The notes beneath the pieces are model-generated. The model worked only from the letters and a program-made list of their open reading frames with translations. It had not been told where the DNA came from and searched no databases. This document shows positions 24,201 to 36,556 of a stretch of DNA of 64,000 nucleotides, piece after piece. This stretch comes from Notospermus geniculatus (lineage: Eukaryota; Nemertea; Pilidiophora; Heteronemertea; Lineidae): NCBI GenBank assembly GCA_002633025.1, contig NMRB01001017.1:112194-176193 (forward strand). Reading direction: 5' to 3'. The first letter of the stretch is position 1, and each line of letters opens with the position of its first letter. Made by a program: the position numbers and the translations under genes.

Positions 24201-24289
24201 TTCCCGGGTACTAGTGCTCTCAGTGGGGAGGAGGGGGTAGCATGTCATCCGTGGCATTCTTCCAGGGGGAGAAGTCCCCAAATACAGCC

Positions 24290-24745
24290 ATTTCTGTAGA
24301 AGTGCCCTCAGAGGATAGCATGTTATCCCAACCCAAGGAAAAGGTATTGATATTGTAGGCCTACCATGACAGCACCTACGAGAGGGTTGCAAGACCATTT
24401 CAAGAGGGTAGGCCTGCCATGATAGGGCACCACCTGGAATGCAGGTACCGGTAACAAGATCATGGTGGAAGGGTATATAGGCCTTCCATGACCAGCATAC
24501 CCCTTGAAAGCAGGTAGGAAGACCTTGGTGGGCGGGTGGGCCTACCATGACAATGTTCCCCAGGAAAGCAGCTTGCAATATGCTGGAGGGTAGGCCAACC
24601 ATGACAATGTACCCCTGCAAAGCAGGTTACCAGATCATGTCAGGAGTGTAGGCCTACCATGACAATGTTGGACATACCCCTGGAAAGTACATTCCAAGAC
24701 CATGTGGAGAAGATAGGCCTACCATTAGAGCTCCACCAAAGAAAA
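24290..24745. repeat. Minisatellite of about 60 bp with GTAGGCCTACCATGACA
   Basis: Roughly seven diverged units of TAGGCCTACCATGACAATG, ACCCCTGGAAAGCAGGT and an AGACCATG-like part. The long minus-strand ORF across it is a by-product. Confidence 0.85.
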
Positions 24746-25499
24746 GCAGGTCACAGGATAACACTTCTGGCATCTCCAGGGAGAGTCATGCCTGACACCC
24801 AGCAATCATGTCAAGGAACTTCCTCGTTTAACTTCGCATCCTCTCTCTGTCACGCACTCTTATATTTCTCAATCGAATGGCATCCGATTCCACACAACAT
24901 TCAACAAAGATGTGAACAGCTGCTACAAAATGCATCTTTTTCAACCAATCAGCAAAGTCAAAAAGAATCTTTCTTGTTTTGACAAGATATTCAATGTTTT
25001 TCAACCGCTGGGGAAATCACATAAAACGTTGGTGAAGTCGAATGGGAATTCTGATGCAGTGAGGACGGCAAACGTTCGTTATTTATAAAAGACAACTGAA
25101 CAGTGTTGTGCTCATTATGCAAGTTCTTCATGAGATAGAACTCTCTAGGTATTACAATAAGGAAAGCGCCAACAGCCAGTCAACATTAACGAGGTAAAGA
25201 GTTTTGAGAATGTTGCTGAGAGGATTCCAGTCAACCCTTGGGCTTGATTCGATTGTATTTTGTAGGATTCTTGTTGGTTTGTGATGACTGAAGCCAAACT
25301 CTGACCGAATAACACTTTCAAGAAACGAGTATCAAACAAACAGGGTGTCGGGCAAAAGGGACAGGAACCACAAGACGAAGGTCGTCCAGGGGCTAAGTGC
25401 GGTCTGAAGGTGCCTTGCAATGACAGAGTTTTGTCTCTATGGGCAACTAAGTTGAGGAAAACTCTGGTCATAACTGTCATTATTTCATTAGACTCCTGT

Positions 25500-25690
25500 A
25501 AGTCATAAGCAAACCCACAATGGTAAATTGCCCATTGAGAGACAACTCGTCTTAGAAACCTCTCACATGGAGGACTGTAAGGAATGGTCATACAGTGTGG
25601 TTCTACCATATAGCAGGGCTTTGGTCTCGCCCCTCTTCATGTGAGTGTATGAAGAGGAGCAAGACCAAAGCCCTGCTATGGGAGGATGAC
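25500..25690. repeat. Fragments of two hairpin families
   Basis: 25505-25575 belongs to the CACGTGAGAGTTTTCTC family (CCACAATGGTAAATTGCCC). 25613-25685 is a compact CCTCCCACAGCAGGG-type hairpin (GCAGGGCTTTGGTCTCGCCC and its inverse). Confidence 0.65.
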
Positions 25691-26704
25691 CAGCACTGTC
25701 TCCTACTGAATTTTTCCGTCAGGGCTGAAACCAAAGCATAATACTGGCCCTGTAATATTGAAGTCAATCTCTAGCTTCACATGTCAGCTCATGTCATGCA
25801 GTGCACTCAGAATTTGCTCCTCAAAACGAATTGGAACTCCCAGTGTACTTTCTCAAGCAACTTTTATGACTATAGAAATCACGTCCCAGCATGTGCTCTA
25901 GCAATTGTAAACATCACGTCTGGGACAATATCTTGTGAAATGATCTTTTAATTTGTCAGACCACAATGGGAGGGATTCTCACATATATTTGTAAAGTACA
26001 CAATTAGCGTGCCGCACTCTCTGTGTACTTCCTGTTGGCTCGGTCACGCCAGGCGTGATCCAATCAACATGATCCGCCCTGGAGACGAAATCCATGGAAA
26101 ACGCACATGACATAACTTTCCTTTTTTGAACTTGAAGATGAAGGAAGTAAGACCCCTGACGGGGTCATGCACGACTAGATTGAATAAGGCATCGGCATTT
26201 TCCAAATATTTGCCGAACAGTTCCTCATTCCTGATGTCAATTCCTGTTCCAACAGTTCTTCATGTTACACCGAGGGTGGCTCTTTCACAGAGCAAGTTTC
26301 ATCAGGGGCGGGCCGCTAAGGAATAACAACTCAGTGGAGAACACTGACGTTACTGGTCCGTATCTGATCACATGACTCACCTCCCCAAAGGGAGTCCGTC
26401 CTTGATACATGTCCTGGGTACATGTTGATTAAAAGCATCTCCCCCGGTACCCTGCCGCTACCCACGCGATGTGCAGAGAACACGATCAATGGAACGCAGG
26501 TCTTGGAAGACCAGGTTCACCAATGAGGGTGTCAGTCATGTCATGTGGCCTTCAGGAGGTCGTATGCTGATGGTGCAGTCAACCTGCTCTGCCAAAAAAG
26601 AGCCTTGGATTAAACAAACATGGATACCTCTCCACAACGAACACCTCTCCACAACGAACACCTCTGATAAAGGACGTCAAACTGAAAATGACTGAGGACC
26701 AAGC

Positions 26705-26885
26705 AAATTGCCAAGTACAGTGGAACCTCTCTATTAAGGACACCTTTTGTATGTGAATGCTGTCCTTAACTGAGAGGTGTCCTGATTACAAAGGTCAAAA
26801 TGAATGGAAAAGACCAATTTGGGAGTGAACGTTGGTGTCCTTCTGGCTGAGGTGTCCGCTAAGGGAAGGCTTGATTGTACAGCAT
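26705..26885. mobile_element. Short DNA transposon remnant, about 180 bp
   Basis: CAGTGGAACCTCTCTATTAA at the left and GTCCGCTAAGGGAAGGCTTG at the right, with repeated AGGTGTCC, resemble pogo/mariner-type non-autonomous ends. Confidence 0.55.
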
Positions 26886-26929
26886 TCTTACTCTTCAGAT
26901 TCATTTGGGTTACCAAATGTAGGAGGAAA

Positions 26930-27242
26930 CAGGTATATCTGCAGAGAATGCACACCATATTCAATGATTAGTGATCCTAATCTGAATTTGCCAGTCCCCC
27001 ACCTACCTATAGGGAGGGCCTTACCCCCTTGTCTTAGCGTTCATGAGGGCAGAATAACTCGTTACCTAGCTTACAAGGTTTTCACATCAGTAATGCATGA
27101 GGGAACAGGCTTCTGCAGAGAACCTGCACCATATTCAATGATATTTTAGGAACCCTAAATACCAGTCCCTCACCTATACCTACTGGGAGGGCCTTACGCC
27201 TTTATCATAGCCTTTATGAGGCAGAATAACTTGTTAGCTTTT
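26930..27242. repeat. Diverged direct repeat of about 165 bp
   Basis: GCAGAGAATGCACACCATATT ... GGGAGGGCCTTACCCC ... GCAGAATAACTCGTTA recurs as GCAGAGAACCTGCACCATATT ... GGGAGGGCCTTACGCC ... GCAGAATAACTTGTTA. Confidence 0.75.
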
Positions 27243-28555
27243 GATGTTTTAACGCGATGGCCCAGAATGGTGGTACAAAACATACAATGAAAATTCGGCG
27301 CCATCCATATCATGCATGGTGAGAAGCCATTCACTACTCCAGCTCCGTAGCTTCCCAGGCCAGGTCCCATCCTGGGCTGCAGCCGCTGTTCCACCATCAC
27401 TGGCAGATAGAGAAACCAACATCACAACAGATACAGTGAGAATCAACAGAAGGATCAAATCAGGAACAATATTTACCGCAAATTCTCCGTCCCCTAGACT
27501 CCATCTTGGAAAATCCTATAAGAGAATTCAACGAAATCATGCAGCGTCGGAAATCCACTCCTGAATGATCGTGGCCTGCGTTAGTTCAGCCTAGACACTT
27601 CCTCCCACCATCGCTGGCAATCATATCCTAGATAATCTGTAGGCAGCGTCGACTGTGGAAACACATATATCATATCGGTGAGTCCATTCGGTCGTGGAGG
27701 GGTGGAGGGTGGCACATCCATCTCACGAGATGTTAGGAGACGATGAATTGAATAGACGAAGATTGGAAAGCATCCTCTTGTACAATACTTAGCGGTCAGG
27801 GCTTCATTTTTCTGCTTCGTAGAACAACCTTGGACGATAGTTAACCTTGGTGAAACCATTTCAACGATCAGGGGGCGAATGATTTGTTATCAGATTTGAC
27901 ATCGAAGAGGTTGGTACGATGGGTGGGGTTACAGCAGCTGTGCGAGGCTATCGCGAAGATGGGAGTTGTGTCCTTTCAGTATGGATGGTAAGTCTACGTG
28001 GACGTGGCATTCTCCACGTCATCGGTGGACAGTGAAGAGGTCAATGAACGATATTTGATGCAATGATGGGACAAGGAAGCGAAGAGATCAGCAAACATTA
28101 CAAATGAATAAATTGAATCAAAAACGACTAATCCACACCAGTAAAAATAAATATTTGCCGCATTGTTAATCAGGAAGGTCACGATTGTATATTCTTCCAC
28201 ACAAAACTCACATACGATGAGATATTTCTCATCAAAGTTTAACATCCCCTTTGGCAAAATTCGAATTCTGCGTAGCTTGAATACCAATGAAGATGCGTGC
28301 AGTGCCCAAGGCATCGATACTAATTTTGTAAGTGACACAGTCATCGGGTACAGGAACATTATTCACATGATTAGTATGGAAAGTATCAGATTAACACTTC
28401 AAGGTTTTTGAATGATAATATTTGACTTTTGATATTTGAGGCTTGGAATCTTAGGAGGGTTGGTTGGGAAAACAAGAGGAGTCATTGCCGAGTGCTCAGC
28501 TGACATCTCATGCAGAGCAGCCATCCAGCCTACATGTGCACACTCTTTTTCCAGG

Positions 28556-28835
28556 AGCCTGATAGCCTAGTGGTTATCACGTCCGCTTAGTAAGCGGCAG
28601 GTCCCGGGTTCGAATCTAGCCCGGGCCATATGGGATTTCATTCCCGGCTCTTCAGTCCATTGCATGGGACAGTAAGCCATGGTGCCTTGTACCTTGTGTC
28701 TTTGCAAGGGCAAGTAAAAGACCCCATCCAAGTGAGGAACATGAGTAGCTTGAGATGGCCTCCTCCGTACTTACCAGGGCCAATAATGCTATAGCGTCGG
28801 CCCTGACGGAAAAATGAAATACAAATACAAATACT
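28556..28835 (+). mobile_element. tRNA-derived SINE (family A), best copy
   Basis: Box A TAGTGGTTATCACGTCCGC, a tRNA-like arm CGCTTAGTAAGCGG, box B GGGTTCGAATC, body AGTAAAAGACCCCATCCAAG, and an ACAAAT-type simple tail (AAATACAAATACAAATAC). The tail marks an intact retroposed 3' end. Confidence 0.9.
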
Positions 28836-29854
28836 CTTTTCCATCAAGTGTTACATTTTAGAACACCAAAAGTACTGCGTTGCCTTCACTTTCTATGGCA
28901 TACTTCCATAGCTGACCTAGATTCACCATATTGGGGGTACTTGGCAGCCATCACTTGAATTATCACATGTTTTACACAGCGAGTCAGCTTGAATACAGTG
29001 GCAGATGGAATGGAGTACCGTCGCTAACGCATATCTACAAAACGTCATAGTGTTTGACAAGGAAATGGTGAAAACCTGGACAGCCAGACACCCATTATTT
29101 GATAAAGCCAACAGTACAGATAACATTTACTATAACGTAACCATGTTTTATGTTTGAAACAGCTTGTGAAAGTAATACCACATGCAGATAGCTTGACCAG
29201 CTGTCAGGATGGTGCAGTGCAAAGAGTGAATTATGACGTGTCTGTAGTCGTGGGTTGGATTCCCTCTCATGCCATTAGGCCGAGGTCAAGTTCTTACTTG
29301 TGACAAAGTCTGAGAAGGAATGCTGCTGAGGTTGAGCACTTCAGTAAGACTGCATTTGGAGTGTATGTATCAGATGAAGTCAGCAGCTCTGATCTGAGTT
29401 CTGGATGGAAGTTATGGTCAAAGTCCTGCACAGCTTTGTCACAGAAATACCATCTCAAAATGCAGAAATACAGTCTTGAATGAGAAAAACATTGCCCGTA
29501 GCGCCACCTATTGGCTCCAAGTCTTGTGAACATCCCCACCCCAATATTCCAGGGTTAATTCATGTCAATAAGAAACACACTATCATATTTGATAAGACCA
29601 CGACCAATCAGCTATGTAATGCCTGCGAGGACATCATCGCCATTGACTTCTTCATCCCATGATGAAATTGCACTTAACATGCAACAGGCCGCTCAGGCAA
29701 TCAAAGGGTAGTACACGATAACATCAGAACAAACCATAACTGACAGTGTCCGCTCATAAATATGGCATATGTTTGAATACGACGGTTGGTAACATGGCCG
29801 AGACATATACTACAATCTCATCGGTGTAACCTCATCAATACAGTTTCATCAATT

Positions 29855-30065
29855 ACACTGTACTCCGACCTAATTATACTGTGCCTTGACCTTATTACAC
29901 CGGGCTCTGACCTAATTACACCGGGCTCTGACCTAATTACACTGCATGCTGACCTAATAACACTGTGCACTGACCTAATTACACTGTACTCTGACCAAAT
30001 TACAATGTACTCTCACCTGATTACATTGCACTCTGACATAATTACACTGTACTCTGACCTAATTT
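29855..30065. repeat. Minisatellite GACCTAATTACACTGTACTCT
   Basis: About ten variants of a 20-21 bp unit centred on CTGACCTAATTACACTG. Confidence 0.9.
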
Positions 30066-30505
30066 TGCATCTGTACAGAGGTCAAGTCTCAGGCTAATTG
30101 TGGTTCATTTTCTTCTTCGGTAGGCCTAGGTCATTGGTTCCAAGATCAAGTCATATCCAAGGCTTTGGAACAGTCTGCAACCACAAACCCTCTCAATAGA
30201 ATAGTGTTCTCAATGCACCCAGCACCATTCACAGTATGATACACTACTGCAAGAGTTGACTGACCAATCAGAAGCTCTGCTGTCTTCAGCAGTAGCCAAT
30301 CAGCATCCAGAGCAGTCCTATTGATATCACTTTTACACCAACTCTGGGTGGAGTAAGAACCTGACATATCAGCTCATCCCCTTCGAATATTTATTATTTG
30401 AATCCACCCTTGCCTTTATTTCAAGCTGATTCTTAGAGCTAATGGCACAGCCAGAGTACTGCATGATTAGTTGAAGTGCAACTGTAGATTCAAGTCATAC
30501 TGAGG

Positions 30506-31382
30506 CCCGTATTCACAGCCCACACTTTAGTCCTACTTTTGGAAAAGTGCAACTTTAGCTCTACTTTTCTAATGCACAAGACTCCACTTCCGCGAAAGTA
30601 ACACTTTCAAAGCCCCAAATGAAAGTGATTGCTAAGTCAGGCCTGGAGGTCCCTTTAGCCGCACTTTCAGCTGAGAGTGGCACATAAAACGCATTCAGAT
30701 ATTTCAAAACACATGGATTCTTGAATAATCTCCACAATTTTGACGAACTTCAGTGTGTCGAAAGAGGTTGGGCATTTTATCAGAGATCGGACCAACCCAT
30801 TTGAGAATTTCACAGAACAGTTTTTATAGGCCTGCAGCTACCGTTTTTATTAACATGATTAACAAAAATCACGCTGACGATAACGTAAAAGATTCAAAAA
30901 TTATTTGATAATTAGGCCTACTTGTGGTACAGATAACAGTGATCTATGAGACTGCTGGGCGCAGTGATTGTACTTTGCTGGACAACACAACATCACCCTG
31001 AGACAAGACAAAAATGTAGAAAAAATAAAAGCCCTGCTCAACATTTTCTGCAATATTTTATCATTTTATTCAAACTAAAATAGTTTGAAAGAAACAGATA
31101 GATCTCTTCACCCTGAATTTGAATCTTCCCGCTTTTTAGAGTCATGGTCAAGGTCTTCCTCGACACAGTTTCACAATGGAAATCTTCCGTTACTTTATTT
31201 AAATCCTATTGTGGGACTTATTACACACGTTTGAAGTCACACTTTTTAAAGTAAGGCAAAAGTGCCATCGCAGAATACCAAGCTGAACTTTCCGAAAGTT
31301 GCACTTCAGCCTCACTCAGCAAAGTGTGACTTTTCTAAAAAGTAGAACTTTCGGAAAGTGTTCCCTGTGCATACGGCCCTTA
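30506..31382. mobile_element. Non-autonomous DNA element of about 880 bp
   Basis: Outer ends GAGGCCCGTATTCACAGCC and CTGTGCATACGGCCCTTA are inverted. Inside them many GAAAGTGCAACTTT-like motifs are arranged inversely. The AT-rich centre has no coding frame. Confidence 0.7.
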
Positions 31383-31689
31383 GTACGGTACCAATGATGA
31401 CTACCCAGAGCCGAACTTCTCCGAGCACACAAATGATGCAAATGATGCGAAAACCTTTCAGAAAATTCCAGTAATTGTGAAAAATTTTTGTTGTCTTCCC
31501 CTCCCATCCATCACCCGAGTCCTATTCATGTCACGCGAGATTTAACCGCGTATTCACGGCACATCCACACAGTCCATTTCTCTCATAACACTTGGAGAAA
31601 GGAGGGGAGAATGTTTATGTGTAGCTAGGCAACCAGTAACATTCTTAGAATTGATGAGTAAGATTAATCCTGGTGATTGTAATCTCCTC

Positions 31690-32008
31690 CTGGCTTTGTT
31701 GACAAAACACATGGTTGATTAGTTCCTTATCGTCCACTAGGGGGACTGGAGGAAACACATGGTGGATTAGTTCCTCATCTCCCACTAGGGGGACTGGAGG
31801 AAACATACGGGGGACTGGAGGAAACATACGGTGGATTAGTTCCTCATCTTCCACTAGGGGACTGGAGGAAACCCGGTGGGTTAGTTCCTCATCTTCCACT
31901 AGGGGGACTGGAGGAAACACCCGGTGGATTAGTTCCTCATCTTTCAGTAGGGGACTGAAGGAAACACGGTGGATTATTTCCTCATCTTCCACTAGGGGGC
32001 CATCTGTA
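31690..32008. repeat. 46-bp minisatellite GGTGGATTAGTTCCTCATC
   Basis: About seven units of GTGGATTAGTTCCTCATCTT, CCACTAGGGGGACTGGAGGA and AACAC. Both strands stay open across most of it, producing proline/glutamate- and serine-rich ORFs with no independent support. Confidence 0.92.
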
Positions 32009-32271
32009 GCTGAAAGCAACACTTATTTTTCGCGGTATTATAACTTGGAAGCCAACACATGCATCACTGTCAGAGAGAGATAATAATCCAATCCAACGCT
32101 GACTTTATCTCGAGCCGAATTATTCATCGGGCGACTGCTAATGGTGAAGATAAACATGACATGCAAATGTGTCTTACAAATGCATCAGTTAAAATCTAAG
32201 CAACTACTCATTCATTATCTCAGATAAGTACAATTAACCTTTTCAGCTCCAGCCATTGAGACGATTCTCGA

Positions 32272-32512
32272 ATTTGCAGATCTGCGCCATTCGCTGAAAT
32301 CTCAACCAGAACCTCAATCTGAAACCGGGTGACGTGACGCAATCCATGATTCAACTATATGATTCAACTATGGTCGACTTGACGCAACGTCTTTGAAGTC
32401 ACTGTCGTGGGGTTGTCAGTGTCACGTCATTCAGTTTCAGATCAAGGTTATGGTTGAGATTTCAGCGGACGTGCACAGATCTTTGCAGTTTACGTCAATT
32501 TGAGAACGTTGT
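32272..32512. mobile_element. Inverted-repeat MITE, family also at 57285-57536
   Basis: TCTGCGCCATTCGCTGAAAT...AACCTCAATCTGAAAC is mirrored by GTTTCAGATCAAGG ... GAGATTTCAGCGGACGTGCAC. The younger relative at 57285-57536 is cleanly bounded by TA. Confidence 0.75.
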
Positions 32513-33009
32513 ATTCTGGCGTTATTACGTAGAGGGCCTAGTCCCAATGCACCTGGCTGACCATGTCACTGCTGTGACATGTTGTAACATATTTTCCCAT
32601 TGAAATGGCGTCATGACGTCACGTGTGACGTGATCCTACGGCAGAATGCACCATCCTGGTTGACCAGGATTCGGCACTGAAGCGGTTACCCATCAAAACA
32701 AGCCACGAGGTCAGACGGCAAAAATCACGCATCACTCAAACACAAATCTTGTTAATTGCATCAGAAGATGTGTGTATTGGATGCCAAATGGAGCGAGAAT
32801 TGACGTATGGTTATACCACAATAGTACCAAAGAGCACTTACGAAGGCATGTCGGAGGAAATCAGGTGGAAGATACAGGCGAAGCGACGGCATTTTGGTTC
32901 CACCGACAATCATAGGATGATTGCCGTGACTGCGTATGGACGCCCACGCACTGTCCTTGAGTTCCTGGTTCCTGGTGTAAGGGATTGATTGCAAGCTGGT
33001 ATGACTTAC

Positions 33010-33180
33010 TAAGGTACTCCTCAACGTGAGAGTTTTCTACACAAGTTGGCTCTCTATGGGAAGTAGAAAACTATGGGCAGTTATTTATGTCATTGGTCTC
33101 AGCGTACGTCATAAAGAAACCAATGATGGTGTATTGCCCAACTCATACAAGAAAGCTCTCACGTGGAGGACTGCATTAAG
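33010..33180. mobile_element. Hairpin MITE TACTCCTCAACGTGAGAG
   Basis: Left arm ACTCCTCAACGTGAGAGTTT is inverted at the right as AGCTCTCACGTGGAGGACTG; inner arms share ATGTCATTGGT/ACCAATGATGG. Best copy of the family listed at 17985-18110. Confidence 0.8.
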
Positions 33181-33754
33181 ACCATGTCCAGACTCTGCAG
33201 AAAAGGCCCACAAAAACAGCCCCCACCCCACCCTCTCAGTTCACGTCCCATCACAAAAGACACGAGTGTAACAAGTCATGATGTATTTCATGCCTCACCA
33301 CAAGCTGGAATTCAATCTACCCAAATACCCCACTGCAGTACCTCTCACCCCCCAAGGCCTACAGGAATCATACGGGTGTAACTGAGTGGGGTACGATTAT
33401 TAGCTCCATTAGCGATTCCGCGCATTCATTCTTTTTCCTCGGCGGAATGTTGTCTTCGAATAATTCAACGAAATTTGATTCTGATTGATTGCTGGTCACC
33501 ACGGTGACTCATTTGGCGAGAACCAATCATTACACAATTGGTGGGAAATCCCATTAAATCTACGCCGCCATTTCAACATGGAGCAATTCTGTCTTTTTCA
33601 CATTGATGATGTTTTTGTTGCAGATACCTCCACGGAGTTGTGAGGGAGCAGAATGAAAAGCTGGCTGAACAAACAGTGTCATCAACTGGAGAGATAGTGA
33701 CCATGACTAGCCAGGGACAAAGGATCATTGTTGCAGTAGCCAGCAGCCATCTTG

Positions 33755-33985
33755 GTTTCCCAAGGGATTCAGCAGCCATCTTGGAAGAGATCCATCAGCC
33801 ATCTTTCAGCAGCCATCTTGGTTTCCAAGGAGATTCAGCCATCTTGGTTGCTAAGGAAATTCAGCAGCCATCTTGGTTTCCAAGGAGATTCAGCCATCTT
33901 GGGTCCCAAGGTGATTCAGCCATCTTGGTTTCCCAGGTAATTCAGCAGCCATCTTGGCTTCCCAGGAGATTCAGCAGCTGTACAT
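33755..33985. repeat. Minisatellite CAGCAGCCATCTTGGTTTCC
   Basis: About nine variants of a 26-30 bp unit ending AAGGAGATT, immediately downstream of the donor of the exon at 34102-34424 in transcript direction. The same unit recurs at 40070-40570. Confidence 0.88.
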
Positions 33986-34101
33986 CAGTTCGAGTCATAA
34001 GCAAAAGAAAGAAGGCTGCAAGTGGAAACTGCAAAGAAATGGCTGAGCCGGCCTACGCATATCTCAGTGACCGCAACAATGGTAAAAGTCAAAGTACCTA
34101 C

Positions 34102-34424
34102 CTGTATCGCTGTGATGCACTTTCTCCCCGAGCATGGTGGCGTCGTATTGTACGGCTTGATCACATGACTTGATCCCGTATCCGTGAACTTCAGCGTAAA
34201 TGTAACATTCAATCCAATTTTTAATGAAACTTCAAATGCAATGAGCTGGTTGACAAACACGGCGACATTTTTGGCAGCTAACGGCAGATGCTTTTGTGGG
34301 ACGCACGTTGGCAGGATCTTACTCTCATTCAGTAGCGTCACCTGGAGGCCTGTGGGGCGGGGCAAGATGGCAGTGTGGTTGGCAGAGGTGGTCAACGTGG
34401 AAATCCTGTTGGTGACAGTGACGG
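34102..34424 (-). CDS. Polycystin-1-like exon: end of first and most of second PKD domain
   Basis: Exon of 323 nt on the minus strand: 2 nt plus 107 codons (phase 1 in, phase 0 out). Acceptor is ...ctctttgcag and donor is ATACAG|gtaggt. It starts VTVTNRISTLTTS, closing the first PKD domain, then opens the second with PTGLQVTLLNES. A long strand pair follows (VAVFVNQLIAFEVSLKIG, then NVTFTLKFTDTGSS) and the exon ends GRKCITAIQ. Four N-glycosylation sequons are visible (NHT, NES, NVT, NTT), consistent with an extracellular location. The DG turn of the PKD motif is replaced here by TDTG. The open frame runs past both splice sites, so the borders rest on splice signals and on phase agreement with the flanking exons. 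A poly-CAGCAGCCATCTTGG minisatellite lies immediately beyond the donor, in the intron. Confidence 0.86.
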
Positions 34425-35047
34425 CTGCAAAGAGAAAAGGAAGATATGATAAGTTGTTACATGTATTGTGGTTGGGTCCAAAGTGCAGTCCCGGGGGGAG
34501 GTGGGTCATTTATAGGGGTCGTTTGGTGAATTATCCATAGAAAGCCAACTCGCGCGAGAAAACCCTCATGTGGAGACACGCCTTAAGTCCTGACGACCAT
34601 GTCTGCCTTTGCAGGAAGCTGAAGTCTCATATGTGGGTAATCTTTCTCTGAAGCTACGTGCGTGCGGCCTGGGAGGGTAGATTCATAGCTAGGTGACTCT
34701 CTCTCTAATCTCTGTCAGTGTTTATACCCTTCATTGGGCCTCCATATATCACTCTTTTAATTCCACAAGTGACTCAAGATAAAATGGATGACTCTGATAA
34801 ATCACCGTCTCAGACTTGAGCTCATCCTGGGTTTAAACAGGGGAGACGGATCTCTTCACGGAGAGAAGGGGTGAATTTGGGATGAATTAACCTCTATTCT
34901 TTCCTTTCAGGACATGTTGCAGTCTGTGTGCCACGACCCAAATATTTCGAAGTTTGGGCCAATGAAAACCCACAAAACTATTCCGTGCGGCGGCACAGCC
35001 AGCGTAAGAACTGTCTCATGTGTTGATGGCAGAACACTGAATGTGAC

Positions 35048-35580
35048 ATGGAATGAAAACTGAGAACCCTAGACATGTAAACAGCACGAAACGTCCAATC
35101 CAATTCAATTTGACACCAGAGGAAAAGGAAAAGAAAGAGCTAACAGGAAGCATTCGCCCAGAGACGGCAAAATAACTGCAACTGGAATATTGGTCAGGAT
35201 TAGGTCGGCCTGCCGGACGTGGAGAACGAACTTGACCAGAATATCAAATGCTTGATCATGGCCGTTTGACGTGGTCACGCTATGGTGTATGCCAATCACT
35301 GTCTTCTTGTATAGTACATCTGAACTGAAGCAGCGCCACCTGGATATGATCGAAGAACGGGTCTCGTTGGAACCATATTTGTGATCGGCTCCAACAAAAG
35401 TAGCCACCGTCGCAGGTGATCATCACTGGTCATCAGTTTACTCAACTATTATTACTGCTGTCCACTACTGCTGTCAACCTGCAGAGATGCACATTTCAGC
35501 TATTATGTTGTAATGCCGTTAACCCTTTCCTGGGTTGTGACACACACCTACTTTTGCTAGATCAGGTCGCATTTAAAGGC
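35048..35580. repeat. 533-bp tandem duplicate, unit 1
   Basis: Starts ATGGAATGAAAACTGAGAAC and includes a 100-residue minus-strand frame (35105-35407) and the right part of a GTGACCC-type MITE. Unit 2 follows without an N. The two frames differ by four residues, all replacements. Confidence 0.92.
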
Positions 35581-36112
35581 ATGGAATGAAAACTGAGAAC
35601 CCTAGACATGTAAACAGCACGAAACGTCCAATGCAATTCAATTTGACACCAGAGGAAAAGGAAAAGAAAGAGCTAACAGGAAGCATTCGCCCAGAGACGG
35701 CAAAATAACTGCAACTGGAATATTGGTCAGGATTAGGTCGGCCTGCCGGACGTGGAGACCAAACTTGACCAGAATAACAAATGCTTGATCATGGCCGTTT
35801 GACGTGGTCACGCTATGGTGTATGCCAATCACTGTCTTCTTGTATAGTACATCTGAACTGAAGCAGCGCCACCTGGATATGATCGAAGAACAGGTCTCGT
35901 TGGAACCACATTTGTGATCGGCTCCAACAAAAGTAGCCACCGTCGCAGGTGATCATCACTGGTCATCAGTTTACTCAACTATTATTACTGCTGTCCACTA
36001 CTGCTGTCAACCTGCAGAGATGCACATTTCAGCTATTATGTTGTAAGGCCGTTAACCCTTTCCTGGGTTGTGACACACACCTACTTTTGCTAGATCGTGT
36101 CGCATTTAACGT
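35581..36112. repeat. 533-bp tandem duplicate, unit 2
   Basis: Repeats 35048-35580 at a constant offset of 533 with a handful of substitutions, then diverges after GTCGCATTTAACG. Confidence 0.92.
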
Positions 36113-36556
36113 CAGTCAATGTCGACACAAGAGTGGGTGGAGAGAGGGGGGTAGACAACTCGGTCAGGCTGAGTGATGCAGTGCAAACATCCATGCCAGT
36201 CACCTTGGAGGTCTCAGGTTCGATTCCTTCTTGGACTCATTCTTCACGTTACAGAGGCGGCGACTCTAGATTTCTCCCGGTTCTCCGGTTTCCCCCTACT
36301 ATACATTAATTTGCCCAATATTGTGTATGGAGCTTATGAAGTATTGGTGCACAGCTCATCAACCAGACGGCACAATGTTGGACCAGCATGACCATGACTT
36401 ATTCCAACGCTGCATCTCATAGAAGAAAACAATCTCGAGGAACTGATCAGAAGATTTCTGATTGGTCGATATATTCGCCAAGGTCACACACTGACCAATC
36501 CTAAGGAAGAATACATTCACCTCTCAAGTGAAGCAGTATCATGAATCTGTCTCCTA

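Larger units (their letters stand above)
7187..34101 (-). other. Intron of 26.9 kb between second-PKD exons
   Basis: Bounded by the donor at 34101 and acceptor at 7187, both in phase 0. Apart from the repeats listed, nothing is recognised in 8836-10853, 11097-11458, 16451-17429, 18733-19199, 19941-20576, 21804-22599, 22771-23281, 23384-24039, 24746-25499, 25691-26704, 27243-28555, 28836-29854, 30066-30505, 32009-32271 and 32513-33009. An unseen small exon cannot be excluded, though none is needed for frame. Confidence 0.7.

Noticed and set aside
27249-27458. Minus-strand ORF with a hydrophobic, signal-peptide-like start
   Set aside because: It relies on a non-ATG start or an internal ATG, has no supporting splice sites or domain, and sits inside the 27 kb intron.
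28556-28630. Functional tRNA gene
   Set aside because: Box A and B are good, but the sequence continues into a shared SINE body and simple tail found in other copies.
32749-32988. Plus-strand 79-residue ORF
   Set aside because: No splice sites, homologue or motif recognised; length is compatible with chance.
33634-33770. Plus-strand exon after TTTTTGTTGCAG
   Set aside because: The frame runs into a minisatellite with no donor, and the strand is opposite to the supported gene.
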